Part shown: piece after piece, positions 1-5,690 of the stretch
Layout: every line of letters begins with the position of its first letter
How positions within the stretch are numbered: the first letter of the stretch is position 1
NCBI GenBank assembly: GCA_031253875.1
Contig: JAIRVN010000219.1
Coordinates: 1-8,845 of the forward strand
DNA: 8,845 bases
Origin: Deltaproteobacteria bacterium
Lineage (GTDB): Bacteria > Desulfobacterota > Desulfovibrionia > Desulfovibrionales > Desulfovibrionaceae
Direction: 5' to 3'
Notes under the pieces: generated by a model
The model's input: the letters and a program-made list of their open reading frames with translations, nothing else
What the model was told of the DNA's origin: nothing
Databases searched by the model: none
Position numbers and translations under genes: made by a program

Positions 1-733
1 TATCCTTGTTTTGCGCGTAAGCGGCCTTGTATTTGTTCATATCCTTGCGGCCCTTGTGCAGCAGGCCCTTTGTGTCGAACATGAAGATGGCGCTGCGATC
101 AACGCCGAGCGCCACATAGAAGTTGGCGCAGGCAATGGCTGACGCTCCGGCGCCGGAAACGACCACCTTGCAGTTTTTGATCTTGCGGTTGGTGATGTCG
201 CAGGCGTTGAGCAGCCCCGCGCCGGAAATGACTGCGGTGCCGTGTTGGTCGTCATGAAAGACGGGAATGCCCATTTCTTTTTTGAGAGTTTCTTCGATAT
301 GAAAGCATTCCGGGGCTTTGATGTCTTCAAGGTTGACGCCGCCAAAGGTGGGCTCCAGCGCTTTGACGATAGTGATGAGCAGATCAGGATCGTTCACGTC
401 CAGGTTGATGTCATAGCAGTCAATATCCGCAAACATTTTGAAGAGTATGCCTTTACCCTCCATAACAGGCTTGCCGGCTTTGGGGCCTATGTTGCCGAGC
501 CCGAGCACCGCCGTGCCGTTGGAGACGACAGCGACCAGGTTGGCGCGGCCGGTATACGTATCCACCAGCTCGGGTTTGGCATGGATGGCCTTACAGGCTT
601 CCGCGACTCCGGGGGAATACGCCAAGGAAAGGTCATTTTGGGTAGCACAGGGTTTGAAGGGCAATACTTCCACTTTGCCGCGTCTGGGATAAGCATGATA
701 GTCTAAGGCTTCTTCTTTGGTATACAAGGCCAT
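1..733 (-). CDS. maeB: Malic enzyme (malate dehydrogenase, oxaloacetate-decarboxylating), N-terminal part
   Basis: Catalyses oxidative decarboxylation of malate to pyruvate and CO2 with NAD(P)+ in the cytoplasm, feeding pyruvate and reducing power to central metabolism. The first 244 codons are present and the gene runs off the left edge. Visible family residues: catalytic Tyr39 in LAYSPG, catalytic Lys94 in MEGKG, the metal-binding acidic residues Glu136-Asp137 in NLEDIKAPE and Asp162 in FHDDQHG, and the start of the NAD(P) Rossmann domain with the GAGASAIA loop (residues 194-201). Start ATG 733-731 is chosen because AAAGGAG (747-741) lies 7 nt upstream. An in-frame ATG at 739 is too close to that site. 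The N-terminus resembles E. coli MaeB. Whether a phosphotransacetylase-like C-terminal domain follows cannot be seen, so the maeB symbol is by family only, and the NAD versus NADP preference is unresolved. Confidence 0.96.
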   Translation of the reverse strand, partial: MALYTKEEALDYHAYPRRGKVEVLPFKPCATQNDLSLAYSPGVAEACKAIHAKPELVDTYTGRANLVAVVSNGTAVLGLGNIGPKAGKPVMEGKGILFKMFADIDCYDINLDVNDPDLLITIVKALEPTFGGVNLEDIKAPECFHIEETLKKEMGIPVFHDDQHGTAVISGAGLLNACDITNRKIKNCKVVVSGAGASAIACANFYVALGVDRSAIFMFDTKGLLHKGRKDMNKYKAAYAQNKD

Positions 734-767
734 ATACATGCTCCTTTGTTACAGGTTCGCATCCAGT

Positions 768-794
768 ATTATGCGTCCTGCCGGGAAAACGCAA
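768..794 (-). promoter_or_regulatory. Candidate sigma70-type promoter for the malic enzyme gene
   Basis: On the minus strand a TTGCGT box (794-789) is followed after 15 nt by CATAAT (773-768), which matches the -10 consensus at five of six positions. Transcription would start near 761 and give a leader of about 28 nt before the ATG. The spacing is shorter than the usual 16-18 nt, so this is a candidate only. Confidence 0.35.
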
Positions 795-873
795 GCCCCT
801 GCGGAGCCCGTCTTCTGGCGCAAGCATTGTTTGGCTTTGGCATGACGTCCTCGCGCGAGCATAAACTTTTTGC

Positions 874-901
874 TTGACTCCATAGCAGGGCGATATACTA
901 T
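874..901 (+). promoter_or_regulatory. Candidate sigma70-type promoter for the signalling/xerC operon
   Basis: TTGACT (874-879) matches five of six -35 positions. After 16 nt comes TACTAT (896-901), embedded in an AT-rich stretch that also offers TATACT (894-899) and TATACA (899-904). It lies about 50 nt upstream of the first operon gene at 952 in otherwise GC-rich intergenic DNA. The exact -10 box is ambiguous. Confidence 0.45.
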
Positions 902-951
902 ACAAAGTTATGACGTATGGCTGAACATGCACTATTCCTGTGGGAGTGGGA

Positions 952-1257
952 ATGCAGAAGATATCCTTGGATCAGGCCAGCGCAGGCATGGTTCTTGCCA
1001 TTGATGTGATGACTCCCGACGGCAGAGTACTCGCCTCCGAGGGAACGCCGCTCGATGACGCGATGCTGCGCCGCCTTGCTCTTGCTGGAGTGAAGAAACT
1101 GGTCGTGCAGGGCAAGCCTGTGCCTGGAGCCGATATGGGCTACAATGCGCTTGTACGGGCGCAAAGACTCGATCATCTTTTCCGGGCTCATCAGGCAGAC
1201 AGGTTCATGATGACTTTGAAAAGCATGTTGTCCAAACACTTCACTGAACGCTTCTGA
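952..1257 (+). CDS. Small conserved protein resembling the N-terminal module of HD-GYP proteins
   Basis: Encodes 101 aa with no signal peptide or membrane segment, probably cytoplasmic. Residues 4-53 follow the pattern seen at the front of many HD-GYP signalling proteins and as a stand-alone small protein: a hydrophobic-plus-GMVLA motif (residues 12-16), then a DGRVLA strand, a G-x-x-L turn, and a helix ending in LAGVKKLVV. The remaining half is helical, basic and aromatic-rich with no motif I recognise. ATG 952 is chosen over an in-frame GTG at 940 because GGAG (943-946) sits 5 nt upstream of it. It is the first gene of a plus-strand run and ends 67 nt before an HDOD gene, which supports a signalling role. 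A precise function cannot be assigned from sequence. Confidence 0.8.
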   Translation: MQKISLDQASAGMVLAIDVMTPDGRVLASEGTPLDDAMLRRLALAGVKKLVVQGKPVPGADMGYNALVRAQRLDHLFRAHQADRFMMTLKSMLSKHFTERF

Positions 1258-1268
1258 ACAGCATATTG

Positions 1269-1284
1269 ATGCCGCGCGCGGCAT
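1269..1284. repeat. Perfect 16-bp palindrome upstream of the HDOD gene
   Basis: ATGCCGCG is followed immediately by its exact reverse complement CGCGGCAT. It lies in the 67-nt gap after the small-protein stop (1257) and 30 nt before the HDOD ribosome-binding site (1314-1318). It could be a dimeric-repressor operator, or form a 6-bp RNA stem with a CGCG loop. No T-tract follows, so it is not an intrinsic terminator. GC-rich self-complementary words of this kind can also arise by chance. Confidence 0.5.
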
Positions 1285-1324
1285 GCAGGCCGGGCGTTTC
1301 ATTGAACTGCCGCAGGGAATCTGC

Positions 1325-2146
1325 ATGTCCGATTTGCAAACAAGCTTTCGTAATCAGCGGCTTCTCCTGAAAAATCTGCCCACACTCCCTGCGGTTTTGC
1401 AGGAAGCCAGACGCATTGCGGACACCCAGAAAACTACCGTCTCCCAGCTTGCCGCAATCATTGGACGCGATCAGAGTCTGGCCGGCAAAGTGCTCAAATT
1501 AGTGAATTCGCCAACCTACGGTTTTCCCGGGCGCATCGCCTCCATTCAGAACGCCTTGGTTCTGCTCGGTTTCAATGTGATCAAAAGCCTGATCATTTCC
1601 ACCGTGGTTTTTGAGAGTATGCCCGCAGGCATGACGGAACTATGGCGCCACAGCGTAGGCTGTGCTGCCGCCTGCCGCGAACTGGGCTGCCTGTTGAAAA
1701 TGGAAAATAGCGAGGAATTTTACATTGCCGGTTTGTTGCACGATGTCGGCAAAGTAGTTATCGCAGCACAACTGCCTGAAGCTCACAAGGAAATCTGCCG
1801 CCTTGTGCGCGAAGAAAACGTTACGCGCCTTGTGGCGGAAGAACGCGTCCTCGGCATAACACATCCGCGCGTCGGCTCTTGGCTCGCCGAACACTGGAAC
1901 CTGCCCGCAAACCTGTGCGCTGCTCTGGCCTTTCACCATCACCCCGCAAGCGCCCGCGACCACATGAGCATCGCTTCCGGAGTACACATCGGAAATTTTT
2001 TGGCCAGTCTGTTCGAATTCGGCAACGGCGGAGACGACAAGGTGCCGCTGCTCGATCCGCGCGCGTTCAAACTTTTGGGACTGAACCATCAAAAACTGAG
2101 TATGCTTACGGACATCCTGGGGGAAAAATTCGAGCAGGAAGGATAG
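1325..2146 (+). CDS. HDOD-domain signal-transduction protein
   Basis: Encodes 273 aa, almost entirely one HDOD domain (a relative of the HD phosphohydrolase fold, found in signalling proteins of unknown output). The domain opens with LPTLPAVLQEA (18-28), followed by the IIGRDQSLAGKVLKLVNSP helix pair (45-63) and the SIQNALVLLG segment (73-82). It keeps several HD-superfamily residues: His109 in LWRHS, His139-Asp140 in GLLHDVGK, His180 in GITHPRVG and His204-206. The terminal Asp seen in true HD hydrolases is not evident (the matching stretch reads SGVHIGN), so hydrolase activity is doubtful. Start ATG 1325 is preferred over in-frame ATG 1283 because AGGGA (1314-1318) lies 6 nt upstream, while 1283 has no such site. 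It lies between the HD-GYP-module-like gene and a GGDEF gene, consistent with a nucleotide second-messenger or stress-signalling operon. Confidence 0.92.
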   Translation: MSDLQTSFRNQRLLLKNLPTLPAVLQEARRIADTQKTTVSQLAAIIGRDQSLAGKVLKLVNSPTYGFPGRIASIQNALVLLGFNVIKSLIISTVVFESMPAGMTELWRHSVGCAAACRELGCLLKMENSEEFYIAGLLHDVGKVVIAAQLPEAHKEICRLVREENVTRLVAEERVLGITHPRVGSWLAEHWNLPANLCAALAFHHHPASARDHMSIASGVHIGNFLASLFEFGNGGDDKVPLLDPRAFKLLGLNHQKLSMLTDILGEKFEQEG

Positions 2147-2210
2147 ACCTTTCCCGGCGTGTAGGATATGTTGCGACAGTACGCATACTTTGTCCTTAAG
2201 CCGGAAAACG

Positions 2211-3164
2211 ATGCAAAAACTCTCTGACATAGTCGGTCATCCTCTTCGCATCTTTCTGCTCACGCAGGATGCAGAACTCGCTGCCTCTTTCCAGGGCCTG
2301 TGGCCCACAGACCAGTTGACCTGGACTGTGTTTTCCGACGGACAGTCCGCGCTGGAACAGGTATTTGTCGAGCCGCCCGACTTGGTCATCGCCGAGCGTT
2401 TTCTGCCAGGGATTGGTGGCGTTGAGCTGTTGCGCAATCTCAAGGAAGAGAACGTCTACCGGCAGATATGCGCCATTCTCGTCCTCAGGGATCAGGATGT
2501 CCCGGGCTTGACGAGTACCGACCTGGCTACGGATGCGCTTATTATCGTGCCCACATCGGACGACAGATTGCGCCTGCGTACGGAGCTTGGCCTAAAACGC
2601 ATCACCACGACTCTGGACGTCAATCCCCTAACGCGCCTGCCGGGCAACTCCTCCATCATCAACACCACTCAGCGCCTCCTCTCAAACGGCGCGGACTTTG
2701 CGCTGGCTTATGTGGACATGGACAACTTCAAGCCATATAATGACAAATATGGATTTTCCAGGGGCGATGAAATGCTGCTCATGACGGCGCGGCTCATCGT
2801 CAACACCGTCAGCGCGCAACAATGCCAACCCTCTTTTGTGGGACATGTCGGTGGCGACGACTTTGTGTTTATTTTGCCGATCGGAGTCATAGAACACGCC
2901 TGCGAACGCCTCGTCAGCGATTTTGACGCTATCGCGCCCAGTTTTTATGATCCCGCGGACAGAAAACGTAAATCCATTCTGTCCTGTGACCGCCAGGGAC
3001 ACGAGCTGGCCTTTCCCATTATAAGCATCTCCATCTCTATTGTGCAGAACATTGAAGCAAGATACACGCATTACGCCCAGCTTTCCCATGTGGCGGGGCA
3101 ACTCAAGAGAATCGCCAAGGCAACCGTGGGAAGCAATTATGTCATCGACAGGCGGCATCAGTAA
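2211..3164 (+). CDS. Degenerate receiver + GGDEF domain protein (putative diguanylate cyclase)
   Basis: Encodes 317 aa, cytoplasmic. Residues about 12-130 follow a response-regulator receiver fold but lack its phosphorylation residues: the phospho-acceptor position in PDLVIAERFLPG is Glu62 rather than Asp, the switch Thr/Ser region reads LVLRD, and no conserved Lys-Pro is seen. Residues 136-317 are a GGDEF domain: NPLTRLPG (138-145), DMDNFKPYND (169-178) for metal and substrate, and signature GGDDF (214-218). Active cyclases usually carry GGDEF or GGEEF, so activity is probable but not certain. No RxxD inhibitory site is visible just before the signature. Start ATG 2211 has only a weak GGA upstream. 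An in-frame TTG at 2190 would add seven residues but has no ribosome-binding site. The gene overlaps xerC by 26 nt. Confidence 0.9.
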   Translation: MQKLSDIVGHPLRIFLLTQDAELAASFQGLWPTDQLTWTVFSDGQSALEQVFVEPPDLVIAERFLPGIGGVELLRNLKEENVYRQICAILVLRDQDVPGLTSTDLATDALIIVPTSDDRLRLRTELGLKRITTTLDVNPLTRLPGNSSIINTTQRLLSNGADFALAYVDMDNFKPYNDKYGFSRGDEMLLMTARLIVNTVSAQQCQPSFVGHVGGDDFVFILPIGVIEHACERLVSDFDAIAPSFYDPADRKRKSILSCDRQGHELAFPIISISISIVQNIEARYTHYAQLSHVAGQLKRIAKATVGSNYVIDRRHQ

Positions 3165-4095
3165 CAACCCGATCAGCGCCAATATTCAAGCCTTTCTCAG
3201 CTATTGCGAGACCCGTCAGGAGCAGGCAAGCTCCACCTGCAATGCGTATGCCGCAGATCTCGCTCAGTTCCAGCAGTATCTGGAGAGCCAGGGGCTAAGC
3301 CCGGAAAAACCGGAACTCATTGTCCGCCGCCATATTCAGCAGTTCCTCGCCAGCCTCTTCAAATCCGGCATGGCAAAAAGCTCCATGTCCCGTAAACTCG
3401 CGGCAGTACGCGCTTTTTTCAAATACCTGCTTCGTATGCAGCGTCTCCAACATAATCCCTGCCTTGGAGTGCGCAACCCGAAACAGGAAAAACGCCATCC
3501 CCACATATTAAACGTGGATCAAACCTTTGCCCTGTTGGATGCGCCGCCCAACGCATCACGGGTGAAAAGCCCCAGAGGCCGCGCCCTGGCCGCGCGTGAC
3601 ACCGCCCTTGCGGAACTGCTCTATGGTTCGGGCCTGCGCATTGCCGAAGCTTTGGACCTGGATCTGACGGATTTGGATCTGCGCTCAGGAGTCCTGCGGG
3701 TACTGGGGAAAGGCGCAAAAGAACGTCTCGCGCTGCTGAGCGATCAATCACGGGCGCGCCTCATACACTGGCTCGAAGCGCGCGCCGTGCTCGCCCCATC
3801 CGAAGAGCCCGCCCTGTTCGTGGGTGCGCGAGGCAAGCGTCTGGACAGACGCCAAGCCGCGCGCATCATCAAGGAGTTATGCGTCAATGCCGCATTGCCC
3901 GTATCCATCTCGCCGCACGCCCTGCGTCACGGCTTTGCCACGCATCTGCTTGAAGCCGGGGCTGATTTACGCGCTGTCCAGGAACTTCTGGGACACGCCC
4001 GACTCAGCACCACTCAGCGGTACACGCAGCTCACCCTGAGCGGCCTCATGAAAGTGTATGACAAGGCCCATCCCCGCGCACGCGAAAAAGAGTAA
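3139..4095 (+). CDS. xerC: Tyrosine recombinase XerC
   Basis: Site-specific recombinase that, paired with XerD, resolves chromosome dimers at dif before division. Encodes 318 aa (Xer proteins are about 300). Residues 11-105 form the SAM-like N-terminal core-binding domain. The C-terminal catalytic domain carries the full set: Arg167 in GSGLRIAE, Lys191 in GKGAKER, His260 and Arg263 in PHALRHGFATH, His286 in ELLGHA, and nucleophile Tyr295 in TTQRYTQ. The spacings Arg-to-Lys (24) and His-to-Tyr (35) match E. coli XerD. The C-terminus VYDKAHPRA is of the XerC type, so XerC is favoured over XerD. Start ATG 3139, inside the end of the GGDEF gene, has GGGA 7 nt upstream. A longer in-frame start at 3040 lies wholly within that gene and adds non-homologous sequence. 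The overlap suggests translational coupling. No dif-like site was seen in the window. Confidence 0.93.
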   Translation: MSSTGGISNNPISANIQAFLSYCETRQEQASSTCNAYAADLAQFQQYLESQGLSPEKPELIVRRHIQQFLASLFKSGMAKSSMSRKLAAVRAFFKYLLRMQRLQHNPCLGVRNPKQEKRHPHILNVDQTFALLDAPPNASRVKSPRGRALAARDTALAELLYGSGLRIAEALDLDLTDLDLRSGVLRVLGKGAKERLALLSDQSRARLIHWLEARAVLAPSEEPALFVGARGKRLDRRQAARIIKELCVNAALPVSISPHALRHGFATHLLEAGADLRAVQELLGHARLSTTQRYTQLTLSGLMKVYDKAHPRAREKE

Positions 4096-4153
4096 CAACG
4101 CACCGTCCCTGTTCCGGAAAAATCGCTGTGTTCCTCTTGGCAGCAGCAACCAT

Positions 4154-4183
4154 TTGTGCTAGTGACATTGAGCTAGGTACAGC
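4154..4183 (+). promoter_or_regulatory. Weak candidate promoter for ppaC
   Basis: TTGTGC (4154-4159), an 18-nt spacer and TACAGC (4178-4183) lie in the 136-nt gap between xerC and ppaC, about 50 nt ahead of the ppaC start. The match to consensus is modest. The case for a separate promoter rests mainly on the gap length and the strong, isolated translation start of ppaC. No terminator was seen after xerC, so read-through is also possible. Confidence 0.3.
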
Positions 4184-4231
4184 GTTTTAGCCAACTTTTT
4201 GCCGTCAAACTCTTATGCGGAGGAGCCCATC

Positions 4232-5149
4232 ATGTCTTTGACCGTTATTGGCCACATGAATCCTGATACCGACAGCATTGTTTCCGCCATCGCCGTTGCC
4301 GACCTGCTCAGCAAGCGCGGCATGGCCGCCCAGCCCGCCGCGCAGGGCAAACCGACCCCTGAGACCGAATTCGTCCTGAAAAAATTCGGACTGAGCGCCC
4401 CCGCCGTGACCGACGATGTGGCCGGCAAAAAACTCTGGCTGGTGGATTATTCCGATATCGCCCAGGCGCCCAAGGGTCTGGCTGAAGCCGAAATTCTCGG
4501 CATCGTGGATCACCACAAGCTCGGCGACGTGACTACCCCCAATCCTCTGGAAGTCTGGACTTGGCCGGTGGGCTGCACCGGCAGCGTCATCAAGGCCATG
4601 TATGATTTCTACGGCGTTGAAATGCCCAAGGGCATCGCGGGTGGCCTGCTCTGCGCCATCCTGTCCGACACCGTCATGTTCAAGTCCCCCACCTGCACCG
4701 ATCTCGACAAAAAGGCTGTCGACGCACTGGCCAAGATTGCGGGCGTATCCGACGTGATGGCTCTGGGTATGGAAATGTTCAAAGTGAAGTCGGCGGTGGA
4801 AGGCGCTTCCATGAAGGATCTGGTCTTCCGTGACTATAAGGACTTCGACATGGGCGGCAAGAAAGTCGGCATCGGCCAGCTTGAAGTGGTTGATCTGTCT
4901 ATTCTGAATCCCGTGAAAGACGGCCTCTATGCCGAAATCACCAAAGTGAAAAGCGAAGGCCGCCACAGTGTGTTCCTGCTGCTCACCGACATCATGAAGG
5001 AAGGCTCGGAAATGCTGATCGTTTCCGACGATCCTGCTGTGGTGGAAAAGGCTTTTGGCGTGAAGGCCGAAGGCCGGAGCGTGTGGCTGGATGGCGTCAT
5101 GAGCCGCAAAAAGCAAGTGGTGCCCAACTTTGAGAAGGCTTTCAAATAA
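4232..5149 (+). CDS. ppaC: Manganese-dependent inorganic pyrophosphatase (family II, DHH)
   Basis: Hydrolyses PPi to two phosphates in the cytoplasm. In sulfate reducers this pulls sulfate activation by ATP sulfurylase forward. Encodes 305 aa, the normal length for a CBS-free family II enzyme. DHH-domain ligands are visible: His8, Asp12 and Asp14 in GHMNPDTDS, Asp72 in WLVDYSD, the signature DHH at 93-95, and Asp146 in LSDTVMF. The C-terminal DHHA2 domain carries the substrate-binding SRKKQ motif (291-295). The motif around Asp72 reads VDYSD where most family members have VDHNE; the metal-binding Asp itself is kept. Start ATG 4232 is set by a near-perfect GGAGGAG (4219-4225) 6 nt upstream; an upstream in-frame extension to 4199 is not supported. 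The strong ribosome-binding site suggests high expression. The gene is probably monocistronic, ending at the 5211-5245 terminator. Confidence 0.97.
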   Translation: MSLTVIGHMNPDTDSIVSAIAVADLLSKRGMAAQPAAQGKPTPETEFVLKKFGLSAPAVTDDVAGKKLWLVDYSDIAQAPKGLAEAEILGIVDHHKLGDVTTPNPLEVWTWPVGCTGSVIKAMYDFYGVEMPKGIAGGLLCAILSDTVMFKSPTCTDLDKKAVDALAKIAGVSDVMALGMEMFKVKSAVEGASMKDLVFRDYKDFDMGGKKVGIGQLEVVDLSILNPVKDGLYAEITKVKSEGRHSVFLLLTDIMKEGSEMLIVSDDPAVVEKAFGVKAEGRSVWLDGVMSRKKQVVPNFEKAFK

Positions 5150-5210
5150 GTTTATTTGTGCCCCGGCAGCATCTTTTTGATTAAAACGGACAATCCGCCG
5201 ACAATCGGAC

Positions 5211-5245
5211 AAGGCTCCCGCTCGAAAAAGGCGGGGGCCTTTTTT
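5211..5245 (+). terminator. Rho-independent terminator of ppaC
   Basis: GGCTCCCGC (5213-5221) pairs with GCGGGGGCC (5231-5239) as a 9-bp stem with one G-T wobble and a 9-nt loop, followed by six T (5240-5245). It lies 62 nt after the ppaC stop. The minus strand has no T-tract after this stem, so it probably works in one direction only. Confidence 0.88.
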
Positions 5246-5332
5246 GGGGTTTATTTCCACCTTCGCCGCAACACTTCCCCTATCAACCGCACACGCTCCC
5301 TGAATTCGCATGTATGGGTGAACTGCGATGGT

Positions 5333-5617
5333 TTACAGCCGCCGTACGGCACAAAATCGCATCCGCCACAACACATACAGAATGCCGATCTGCCCGATGG
5401 CAAGCGTGATGTCGCGTTCCTGCGCGGCATATAGGCATACCAGCACGCCGCCGCACAGCAACGCGGCGCGCGCCGGCAGGCCCCTGCCGCAAAACAGGGC
5501 GACCGCTTGCAGCGCAACGCCGCCCGCAAACGACCATGGAAGCCAAAAAAGTGCGACATCAGGCAACATGGCCGCAGTATGCCGCAGTGTGCTGAAAAAA
5601 TACAGCGCCGTGACCAT
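5333..5617 (-). CDS. Small hydrophobic membrane protein with LAB_N-like motif
   Basis: A 94-aa reading frame with about three hydrophobic segments: residues 22-43, 51-65 and 70-86. The last part, [19 protein letters not shown] (63-81), resembles the core of the LAB_N domain (lipid A disaccharide synthase N-terminal-like; typical pattern Y-x-x-x-x-R-D-P-x-F-x-x-G-Q). The FW..WSFAGG segment (24-33) resembles the FW-x-x-S-x-x-GG part, although in LAB_N the two lie closer together. Hydrophobic segments bounded by charged turns and GC-rich third positions argue for real coding in DNA that has no plus-strand gene. The start is uncertain. ATG 5617 has only AGG about 9 nt upstream. In-frame ATG 5692 has AAGGTG 3 nt upstream and would add 25 polar residues overlapping the hslU start. 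LAB_N proteins occur with lipid A or glycolipid genes; no such neighbour is visible, so the function is unknown. Confidence 0.6.
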   Translation of the reverse strand: MVTALYFFSTLRHTAAMLPDVALFWLPWSFAGGVALQAVALFCGRGLPARAALLCGGVLVCLYAAQERDITLAIGQIGILYVLWRMRFCAVRRL

Positions 5618-5645
5618 TGGCAAATGCCTGGGGGATGCGTATCGT
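5617..5645 (+). promoter_or_regulatory. Candidate sigma70-type promoter for hslU
   Basis: TTGGCA (5617-5622, five of six consensus) and TATCGT (5640-5645, four of six) are separated by exactly 17 nt and would give a leader of about 40 nt before the hslU ATG. No clear heat-shock (sigma32) boxes were seen. The -35 box touches the start codon of the opposing small membrane-protein gene. Confidence 0.45.
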
Positions 5646-5680
5646 ATGCGGCAATTGGCCGTTGCGCCCCTTTTTCCGCC

Positions 5681-5685
5681 AGGAG
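5681..5685 (+). promoter_or_regulatory. hslU: Ribosome-binding site that fixes the hslU start
   Basis: AGGAG lies 5 nt before ATG 5691. It matters because the hslU frame stays open upstream to 5328. The shine-dalgarno site, plus the fit of [10 protein letters not shown] to the known HslU N-terminus, place the real start here. Confidence 0.85.
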
Positions 5686-5690
5686 CACGC

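Noticed and set aside
242..706. 154-aa plus-strand frame at the left end
   Set aside because: Antisense to the malic enzyme gene, whose catalytic residues are all in the minus-strand frame.
2168..2227. Possible 19-codon leader peptide ahead of and overlapping the GGDEF gene start
   Set aside because: AGGA lies only 1 nt before its ATG, too close to act as a ribosome-binding site, and the peptide has no attenuator-like codon run.
4096..4231. dif recombination site next to xerC
   Set aside because: No pair of 11-bp arms resembling Xer-binding half-sites around a 6-bp centre could be seen in this gap or elsewhere in the window.
4205..5311. 368-aa open frame on the minus strand
   Set aside because: Antisense to the clearly coding ppaC, His/Phe/Gly-rich without recognisable motifs; typical shadow frame.
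5150..5332. Remnant of hslV between ppaC and hslU
   Set aside because: None of the frames read here shows the HslV N-terminal TTILAVR-type start or catalytic Thr context; only the ppaC terminator is recognisable.
5328..5690. N-terminal extension of the hslU frame to 558 aa
   Set aside because: The extra residues are unlike HslU, there is a good ribosome-binding site and canonical N-terminus at 5691, and the stretch lies opposite a better coding candidate on the minus strand.
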